From Eubacterium sp. (GTDB taxonomy: Bacteria; Bacillota; Clostridia; Peptostreptococcales; Anaerovoracaceae), in contig JAFWHX010000013.1 in NCBI GenBank assembly GCA_017533915.1, forward strand, positions 62,001 to 126,000: a stretch of 64,000 nt of DNA. The letters are read 5' to 3'. The position numbers and the translations under genes are program-made. The notes under the pieces were generated by a model. The model saw only the letters and a list, made by a program, of their open reading frames with translations, had not been told where the DNA came from and made no database searches. Positions 26,201 to 32,022 of the stretch are shown here, in pieces (the stretch's first letter is position 1; the number at the start of each line of letters is the position of its first letter).

Positions 26201-26945
26201 TCTGATCTTCAGTCTTGAGGTAGAACTCGTCCGTCTTGAATCTCATCCTGTTCGGGTCTGACAGTGTCGTAGCAGTCTGGATCGCCAGCAGAACATCGTG
26301 CGCTTCCGCGTCTTCTTTGTTTATGTAATGCACATCGTTAGTGCAGACGAGGTCGATCCCGAGCTCGTCATGCAGCTTCATGAGCTGCGGATTCACGACT
26401 TTATCCTCGTCAAGGCCGTGATCCTGAAGCTCCAGGTAGAAGTCCTCTCCAAATATATCCCTCAGCACCAGCGCTTCTTCCCTGGCGCCGTCATAGTCGT
26501 GGTTCAGCAGCCTGTGCTGTATGTTTCCGGCAAGGCATGCGGAAAGGCAGATCACACCTTCGTGATGTTCTCTGAGCACTCGCTTGTCGATTCTCGGCTT
26601 GAAGTAAAAGCCCTGCGTATATCCCAGCGAAACGATCTTTATGAGGTTGTGATAACCTGTATCATTTTTTGCAAGCAGGATCAGGTGTCCCTGATGACGG
26701 TCCTTCTCAGGATCTTTATCTTCCATCCTGCGGGCAGCAGTATACACCTCACATCCTATCACAGGATGGATGCCCTGCTTTTTACACTCCTTATAGAAGT
26801 CCACCGCGCCGAACATATTGCCGTGATCAGTGATCGCGAGACTGTCAAATCCCAGTTCTTTCGCGCGTGTAACGACGTCTTTTATCCGGCAGGCTCCGTC
26901 GAGAAGGCTGTACTCTGTATGAAGATGTAAGTGTGTGAATGCCAC
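23235..26945 (-). CDS. dnaE: DNA polymerase III subunit alpha (DnaE)
   Basis: Replicative or lesion-tolerant polymerase of the C family. 1,236 residues: PHP domain ([31 protein letters not shown]), palm with [54 protein letters not shown] (catalytic Asp pair), [42 protein letters not shown], then helix-hairpin-helix and OB-fold regions ([12 protein letters not shown]). No 3'-5' exonuclease domain, so this is DnaE, not PolC. A Ser/Gly/Asp/Glu-rich stretch (about 1000-1030) and a Tyr/Gly-rich linker (about 1125-1160) look like flexible inserts. GTG start with AAGGAG upstream. Confidence 0.96.
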   Translation of the reverse strand: [1236 protein letters not shown]

Positions 26946-27039
26946 TTGTTCCTGCTCCTTATCCTGTACAGATACTGTTTCAATCTATCTACAATCACAT
27001 TTTATCACACCGCTGGTCCAATTAGAATAAAAACCTGTT

Positions 27040-27768
27040 CTATCCACGCTTTCTGAAATCCTCTCTGACTTCCTCCAGCGCTGCCTCGTCCATCTTCTCC
27101 ATTCTGGCCATGCTGCCCATTGCATCTGAAACCGCTCTGTAATTCTTCATGATCCCGATACCGTCGTTCACATATGACGCCGCGCGTGACGGCATTATTC
27201 CGATCCGTCCGGCTTCAGTCACCGCGTCGATATTAGCACCCAGGAATATGAACTCCCAGCCATGCTTTTCCTGCTCATGGCGTATCTTTCTCCTGATCTG
27301 CTCATACGTGTATTCTCTGCTTGCGTTCTCCATACCGTCTGTCGTGATCACGAACAAAGTCTTCTCCGGCACGTATTCCTTTCTGGTATGTCTGTGGTTC
27401 GCCACCGTGTTGTCGATAGCGCATCCTACTGCATCGAGCAGCGCAGTTGTGCCCCGGACATAATAGTCGTGCTCGGTGAGCTCTTTTACTGCGCCGGCCG
27501 GCATCCTGTCATGGATCACCTCGACCTTGTCGTCAAATAGTATCGTGCTCCATATTATATTATCATGCTCAGCCTTCTGCCTCGCGAGTGTCGAGTTGAA
27601 GCCGCCGATAGTATCCTGCTCGAGCCCCGACATGGATCCGCTCCTGTCCAGGATGAATACAACTTCCAGTATACCGCTGCCGTTTTTCTCATCTTTCATT
27701 TCTTTTCTCCTTTCATCCTTATCCTGTACATTCACTTTATTTTCTGCATTCTTTCTACTTTTATTCAT
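27040..27768 (-). CDS. VWA (von Willebrand factor A) domain protein
   Basis: 242 residues from ATG 27768. After a basic, charged N-terminus (about 30 residues), VVFILDRSGSMSGLEQDTIGGFNSTL carries the MIDAS DxSxS metal site (DRSGS); GTTALLDAVGCAI (MIDAS Thr) and FVITTDGMENAS complete it. This is the cytosolic TerY/YfbK-like stand-alone form with no signal peptide or membrane span. Two in-frame ATGs each have a strong ribosome site: 27768 (GGGAGG) and 27699 (AAAGGAG), so two forms may be made. It follows the macrodomain operon but after a terminator. The function is unknown; VWA proteins often scaffold AAA ATPases or stress proteins, none of which is adjacent. Confidence 0.85.
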   Translation of the reverse strand: MNKSRKNAENKVNVQDKDERRKEMKDEKNGSGILEVVFILDRSGSMSGLEQDTIGGFNSTLARQKAEHDNIIWSTILFDDKVEVIHDRMPAGAVKELTEHDYYVRGTTALLDAVGCAIDNTVANHRHTRKEYVPEKTLFVITTDGMENASREYTYEQIRRKIRHEQEKHGWEFIFLGANIDAVTEAGRIGIMPSRAASYVNDGIGIMKNYRAVSDAMGSMARMEKMDEAALEEVREDFRKRG

Positions 27769-27890
27769 TTCTAATACCTCCCTGCATTTTTTCATGATCC
27801 GTATCACATTTTTCAGCTGTATCAGCTATCAAAGTTTTTACGGTCTCTCTTGATCACAACTGAATGATATCAGTTCCAGTACTTCATATG

Positions 27891-27907
27891 GTCGCCTGCC
27901 AGGCGAC
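27891..27907. promoter_or_regulatory. Perfect 17-base palindrome upstream of the VWA gene
   Basis: GTCGCCTGCCAGGCGAC has perfect 8-base arms around one base. It lies between the macrodomain operon's terminator and the VWA gene, in otherwise AT-rich DNA. No U-run follows on either strand, so a protein-binding operator is more likely than a terminator. No known box is recognised. Confidence 0.45.
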
Positions 27908-27921
27908 AAATAAATACAAAT

Positions 27922-27946
27922 AAAAAAGCTGCACTGAAAGGCAGCT
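27922..27946 (-). terminator. Rho-independent terminator after the macrodomain gene
   Basis: On the minus strand AGCTGC and GCAGCT pair around CTTTCAGT and run into TTTTTTATTTG. It lies 37 bases after the macrodomain stop codon and closes the acetyltransferase-ARH-macrodomain operon. Confidence 0.85.
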
Positions 27947-27983
27947 CTTTACAGTATAGGATCATTTTTAACAGTGGCTTTGT

Positions 27984-29120
27984 CTACCCACCGAGCGTCG
28001 GCTGGCCGTTCTCAAAAAGAATGCAGTCTATGTCTATTATGTTATAGAATTCATGGGATATACAGTATTCGATTATTATATCGAATACGCTTGCCGGTGT
28101 GAACGCATATCCGGCGCTCTTCAGAAGATCGACTGTCTCGTCAAGGTTAAGCTCCATTCCGATCGCCAGCGCAAGCACTGTTTTCTTTGTCGGATTGTAA
28201 TTCACATTGCTTTTGATCTTGGAAAAGAGCTTGCGGTCAAGATTTGCGCGCTTGTATACTTCCCGGTCGTCGAGCCGTTTCTTGTCGATCATATGGAAAA
28301 GCTTCTGCTGGAACGTCTCGCCGCGGCCGTGCAGAAAGCCTTCCAGCTCTTCTGGATCTATATCATATGGGTTTTCGAGATCCAGGGCTTCTTTATCACA
28401 CAGATCTTCCTCATACAGTTTCTGTTCTTTCAGATCCTCAGGCTTTGTCTCTTTGGATGATCCTGACGCTGACCCTAATGCGGAGCCCGGATAAAAGGGA
28501 TGCCCTGCCTGATGAGGCGGCAGGCTGCTGGCCGCGCTGCGCTCTGCTAAGATACGGCGAGGGCGGTTTTGATCGAGACCGCTTCGGACGAGCACATCCG
28601 ACTCCTCGATATATGACCTGACGTCGCTGAAGATCCTGCCGGACAGTACAAACGCATCTTTATTGTATACGACCAGGATCACGCTGATGTCATGCTCAAG
28701 CAGAAAATCACTGATCTCGGATATCGCTGTTGAAAGCGCCAGGTCTTTGGGAAAGCCGAATGTTCCTGTGGAGATCAGCGGAAACGCTACAGACTCACAG
28801 CCGAGCTTTTCCGCCAGCATGAGGGAATTGCGATAGCATCGCGCAAGCGTTTCCTGCTCACCGGATCCGCCGCCCCGCCACACAGGTCCGACCGTATGGA
28901 TCACGTATCTTGCCGGCAGCCTGTATGCTTTGGTCGCCCTGGCTTCACCCGGCTCGATCTTTCCGATCTTGCGGCGCTCAGCAAGAAGATCATCCCAGCC
29001 GGCAGCCTGGTATATCGCAAAGTCCACGCCGTCGCCGACTGCTGGTTCCGGATTCGCGGTATTCACCAGCGCGTCAGCTTCGACTCTTGTTATATCATTT
29101 CTGATTATATTGAACGGCAT
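27984..29120 (-). CDS. Macrodomain (ADP-ribose-binding) protein with C-terminal XRE/Cro-like domain
   Basis: 378 residues from ATG 29120 (GGGAGG 6 bases upstream). Residues 1-175: macrodomain, with DALVNTANPEPAVGDGVDFAIYQAAG (MacroD-like NAAN...GGGVD motif, here NTAN and GDGVD), YVIHTVGPVW and FPLISTGTFGFPKDLALSTA (phosphate loop). Residues 175-260: low-complexity Ser/Gly/Asp/Glu linker. Residues 265-378: helical domain LFHMIDKKRLDDREVYKRANLDRKLFSKIKSN... TKKTVLALAIGMELNLDETVDLLKSAGYAF, resembling a Cro/XRE helix-turn-helix, then FDIIIEYCISHEFYNIIDID. I know this tail from other Firmicute proteins, without known function. It follows the ADP-ribosylglycohydrolase gene after 29 bases, suggesting removal of, or response to, ADP-ribose modification. 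Confidence 0.82.
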   Translation of the reverse strand: MPFNIIRNDITRVEADALVNTANPEPAVGDGVDFAIYQAAGWDDLLAERRKIGKIEPGEARATKAYRLPARYVIHTVGPVWRGGGSGEQETLARCYRNSLMLAEKLGCESVAFPLISTGTFGFPKDLALSTAISEISDFLLEHDISVILVVYNKDAFVLSGRIFSDVRSYIEESDVLVRSGLDQNRPRRILAERSAASSLPPHQAGHPFYPGSALGSASGSSKETKPEDLKEQKLYEEDLCDKEALDLENPYDIDPEELEGFLHGRGETFQQKLFHMIDKKRLDDREVYKRANLDRKLFSKIKSNVNYNPTKKTVLALAIGMELNLDETVDLLKSAGYAFTPASVFDIIIEYCISHEFYNIIDIDCILFENGQPTLGG

Positions 29121-29149
29121 TACTGTCCTCCCACAATGATACGTGTGGA

Positions 29150-29998
29150 TCAAAAAACTGTCCCGTTTATGTCTGCGGCATAGAACCGGTCAACTACATT
29201 CAGCATATCTGGAGTAAGGCGTGCTCTGCATTCTTCGGTCAGATCTTCCGGTACCCCGTAAAATGCCTCAGCCATACTCCCCGCGATGCAAGTCAAGGTG
29301 TCACAGTCACCTCCCAGTGAAACAGCTGTCCTGATCACGTCAACAAAGTCCTGTCCTTCCAGAAATGCTGTGACCGCCTCAGGCACTGTCTTCTGACAAG
29401 ACTCAACATGATGATATGACGGACGTATCTCATCGCACGTACGGCTCAGATCATATCCGAATTCACCTTCTATATATGCTTTTATATCATCCTTTGAAGC
29501 TCCAGTGCGTGCCAGGAATACAACCGCCGCAACAGCTTCAGCACCTTTGATCCCTTCCGGATGATCATGGGTTACGACAGATGTATACCGCGCCATCTCA
29601 CGTGTTTTCTCCATCGTATCATAAAGCCAGCCCGCCGGTGACACTCTCATCGCTGAGCCGTTCCCATAGCTGCCGTAAGGGCCGTTCCCGATCCTTAGCC
29701 ATTTAATGAACCTGACTCCGTAGCCCGCATCAGGGTACCTGTTCCCCCACTTCTTTAATGATTGGGTGATAATAAAACGTATCTCCTGATCTTCATCGCT
29801 GTTCTCACTGCGATCAGCAGCCTCTTCCAGCCCTCGTTCTCTTATTTTCATGAGAGCGTCAGCTACAGCCACCGTCATGACCGAGTCGTCTGTGAACTGC
29901 GACTCAGGTCTGAACAGCGGGAATTCTTTTGTCTTTATATTATTCTGATCGAATTCATAGGGGCTGCCGATCATATCCCCAAGTATCGCTCCATACAT
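29150..29998 (-). CDS. ADP-ribosylglycohydrolase family protein (DraG/ARH)
   Basis: Hydrolyses ADP-ribose from proteins or other targets using two Mg ions. 282 residues: MYGAILGDMIGSPYEFDQNN, FTDDSVMTVAVADALM (metal-binding TDDS at 36-39), YGNGSAMRVSPAGWLY, VTHDHPEGIKGAEAVAAVVFLAR, AVSLGGDCDTLTCIAGSMAEAFYG (GGDxDT metal motif). All metal ligands appear intact. ATG 6 bases after the acetyltransferase stop, with AGGTGA upstream. Its macrodomain neighbour points to ADP-ribose chemistry; no ADP-ribosyltransferase is found in the window. Confidence 0.93.
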   Translation of the reverse strand: MYGAILGDMIGSPYEFDQNNIKTKEFPLFRPESQFTDDSVMTVAVADALMKIRERGLEEAADRSENSDEDQEIRFIITQSLKKWGNRYPDAGYGVRFIKWLRIGNGPYGSYGNGSAMRVSPAGWLYDTMEKTREMARYTSVVTHDHPEGIKGAEAVAAVVFLARTGASKDDIKAYIEGEFGYDLSRTCDEIRPSYHHVESCQKTVPEAVTAFLEGQDFVDVIRTAVSLGGDCDTLTCIAGSMAEAFYGVPEDLTEECRARLTPDMLNVVDRFYAADINGTVF

Positions 29999-30004
29999 TT
30001 CAAA

Positions 30005-30637
30005 TCACCTGCTTGATTCTTTTTTCATATGGCCCGTTTTGAAGTCATACTCACATTCGTGGTATCGATCAAAATCTTCCTGTGTCATCTTTCTCAAGAC
30101 TTCACATGGATTGCCGGCCGCGATCACACCGTCAGGTATATCATGGCATACCACGCTGCCTGCAGCGATTATCACATTGCTTCCTATCGTCACCCCCGGG
30201 CAGACCTGGCATCCCATTCCAAACCATACATTGTCTCCCACTGTGATCGGGTAGGCATATTCAAAGCCGGCAGCCCTTTCCTCAACATTAAAAGGGTGTC
30301 CGGCACAGGAGAACGTGCAATGCGGTGCGATAAGAACGTTATTTCCAAATGAGATCTTGTTGGTGGCGAGCATCACAGTGCCGTGGTTCATGAAAAAATA
30401 GTCGCCGACTGAAATATTGTAGCCGAGATCGATCTCTATAGGACCGAATGCCATCGGACATTTGCCGTGCTTTCCAAGTAACTTGTCAAGCAGTTCTGCC
30501 TGTTTTGCTCTGTCAGAAGGTCTGCAGTGGTTGAAGTCATGGCACAGGTCATAGTAATACATATGCTCTTTGTCAGTTTCCTCGTCATGAGCGGCATCGT
30601 ACAGCATCCCTGCGAGCATCTTCTCCTTCTCAGTCAT
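30005..30637 (-). CDS. Sugar O-acetyltransferase (maltose/galactoside acetyltransferase family)
   Basis: 210 residues. N-terminal Mac domain (TEKEKMLAGMLYDAAHDEE... FNHCRPSDRAKQAELLDKLLG) followed by a left-handed beta-helix hexapeptide domain (NYDLGYNISVGDYFFMNHGTVML-type repeats, GHPFN with the catalytic His, IGSNVIIAAGSVVCHDIPDGVIAAGNPCEVLRKM). AGGAG 6 bases before the ATG. First gene of the operon with the ADP-ribosylglycohydrolase and macrodomain genes. A TATAAT lies on the minus strand about 165 bases upstream (near 30803). The substrate is not known. Confidence 0.92.
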   Translation of the reverse strand: MTEKEKMLAGMLYDAAHDEETDKEHMYYYDLCHDFNHCRPSDRAKQAELLDKLLGKHGKCPMAFGPIEIDLGYNISVGDYFFMNHGTVMLATNKISFGNNVLIAPHCTFSCAGHPFNVEERAAGFEYAYPITVGDNVWFGMGCQVCPGVTIGSNVIIAAGSVVCHDIPDGVIAAGNPCEVLRKMTQEDFDRYHECEYDFKTGHMKKESSR

Positions 30638-30840
30638 TTTGTTCTCCTGTTATATTCTATCTTCAGTAATTTACGTTCAGCAATTTGTCCGCGTATAAAA
30701 ATATGGCTGCGTATAAAAAGAAATAAGTTGTGTTAACAACGCGATCATCACGCCAGGACCGGTTACGAACACGTCCCTGTAAGGCTCTGATCTTGATAGA
30801 AATATTATAACAGAAAAACGCGCTGTATGCGCATTCCGTT

Positions 30841-30965
30841 TCTGCATGCCCCGATCCGATCCGTCTCTGCATGCCCCTATCCGTTCTTTCCCTTGAACGT
30901 CTCTATCCTCCTGAATGCCCTGATCCCCCCCTGAACGTCCCTATCCTCTTGGCCCGATCCTCCCC
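30841..30965. repeat. Degenerate GC-rich direct repeats, about 20 bp, five units
   Basis: Start of the gene-poor stretch 30638-31759. Units such as TCTGCATGCCCCGATCCG, CTCTGCATGCCCCTATCCG, TGAACGTCTCTATCCTCC, TGAATGCCCTGATCCCCCC and TGAACGTCCCTATCCTCTT follow each other at 19-29 base steps. No convincing gene overlaps: a 69-codon minus frame across 30663-30872 lacks a ribosome site and family likeness. Confidence 0.65.
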
Positions 30966-31037
30966 CGATTTGCAAACGATATTTACTATCAGTTATATTG
31001 TGATCTGCAGCCAGTCCCCACACAAGATTAGTTACTC

Positions 31038-31291
31038 GTCTACAGAAACCAGAAAATCAGCAAAAGTGATATCATTTTACACGTTTTCTCTCATTCTGTA
31101 GACAGAAATGGTAAGAAACCCCATGATTCTGTCTACAGAAACCAGACAATCAACAAAAGTGATATCATTTTACACGTTTTCTCTCATTCTGTAGACGGAA
31201 ATGGTAAGAAACCCCATGATTCTGTCTACAGAAACCGAAAAATCAGCAAAAGTGATATCATTTTACACGTTTTCTCTCATTCTGTAGACAG
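31038..31291. repeat. 93-bp tandem array of palindrome-bounded units (2.7 copies)
   Basis: Copies start at 31038, 31131 and 31224, an exact 93-base period with very few differences. Each 66-base core is bounded by perfect inverted arms GTCTACAGAA and TTCTGTAGAC, holds a near-palindromic centre AAAAGTGATATCATTTT, and is separated from the next by a 27-base spacer that contains ATGG...CCAT. No reading frame is conserved. Non-coding. Confidence 0.9.
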
Positions 31292-31324
31292 ATGAATAAG
31301 AATTTGATGGAAAGTGTAGCAAAG

Positions 31325-31492
31325 TTAGTATAAAAACAGACAATTATTAGCATAATTATACTATCGGATTTACACTGACTACAGAATATTAGTATAAAAT
31401 TGATTGAATGTTAGTAGAATTATACTAACGAGTACGCACTGACTACTGAAAGTTAGTATAAAATCGAGTGTTTGTTAGTAGAATTATACTAA
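31325..31492. repeat. 64-bp tandem array with inverted arms (3 copies)
   Basis: Units begin at 31325, 31389 and 31453 (period exactly 64). Each has TTAGTATAA, about 22 bases, then TTATACTAA (perfect 9-base arms in copies 2 and 3; copy 1 has drifted), and a 24-base spacer with CACTGACTAC. The arrays abut the 93-bp family with only about 30 bases between. Confidence 0.88.
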
Positions 31493-31518
31493 CCGTTTTA
31501 CAATGAGATCTGGTCATT

Positions 31519-31550
31519 AAAAAAAACAGACAGATCGTCTGATCTGCCTG
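31519..31550 (-). terminator. Rho-independent terminator downstream of gltX and a small ORF
   Basis: CAGACAGATC and GATCTGCCTG pair (one mismatch) around GTCT. On the minus strand the stem runs into eight T. It separates the gltX transcript from the repeat arrays. Confidence 0.8.
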
Positions 31551-31564
31551 TGTGCTTTGTTTGG

Positions 31565-31690
31565 TTTAGTCGTAGTTTACTTTGTCATGTCTACTCGTAG
31601 TTTACTTTATCATGTTTAGTCGTAGTGTGCTTTGTTAGATTTAATCGTAGTTTGCTTTGTCGTATGCTGTCCTGTCGCAGTATGTTTTGC
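31565..31690. repeat. 25-bp direct tandem repeats (about 5 copies)
   Basis: The unit TTAGTCGTAGTTTACTTTGT plus five bases recurs with TCGTAG at 31570, 31595, 31620 and 31645 (period 25), then TCGCAG at 31675 (step 30). Divergence rises to the right. It lies between the terminator and the small minus-strand frame, so it would be in the 3' untranslated part of that transcript. Confidence 0.85.
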
Positions 31691-31759
31691 CTGCCTGGAA
31701 TAATGACTTCAGCCTGACCGCGACATCCATGTCTTATCTGGCGCACAACAGTTCCTGGC

Positions 31760-31957
31760 TTAATGAAGGTCGTGTCTCATCAGCAAAGCGGATGTGGCTG
31801 CTCTTTTTACTGTATCGGCGTTTTTACTGTCCTCATCTTCTTCGATATCTGGTTCCTCAAACGACTGAGCCATAGCCCAGTATGCGCCGTAAAGACCGAA
31901 TGTGGCTATTGTCAGCAAAAGAATCTTTGCAGCTTTCCCGAATTTCAATTTTCCCAT
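31760..31957 (-). CDS. Possible small membrane protein (65 residues)
   Basis: Not recognised. MGKLKFGKAAKILLLTIATFGLYG... gives a basic N-terminus, one membrane span (about residues 9-29), then an acidic segment EEPDIEEDEDSKN and a short tail. GAGG lies 5 bases before this ATG, better than the in-frame codon at 31969. It sits 66 bases after the gltX stop and before the terminator at 31519-31550. It could be a real small protein or a chance frame; no homologue is recalled. Confidence 0.4.
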   Translation of the reverse strand: MGKLKFGKAAKILLLTIATFGLYGAYWAMAQSFEEPDIEEDEDSKNADTVKRAATSALLMRHDLH

Positions 31958-32022
31958 TTGTAACCTCACACCTTATCTTTGATCTATCTGATGATCCGTA
32001 TTTGTGAATTAATTCATTACAC

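Noticed and set aside
26298..26930. 210-codon plus-strand frame opposite dnaE
   Set aside because: It overlaps the conserved PHP domain of DnaE and resembles no protein family.
30663..30872. 69-codon minus-strand frame upstream of the acetyltransferase
   Set aside because: No Shine-Dalgarno, odd composition, and it runs through a probable promoter region and the degenerate repeats.
31038..31492. CRISPR array
   Set aside because: Repeats are 93 or 64 bp apart with identical spacers and inverted arms; unique spacers and cas genes are missing.
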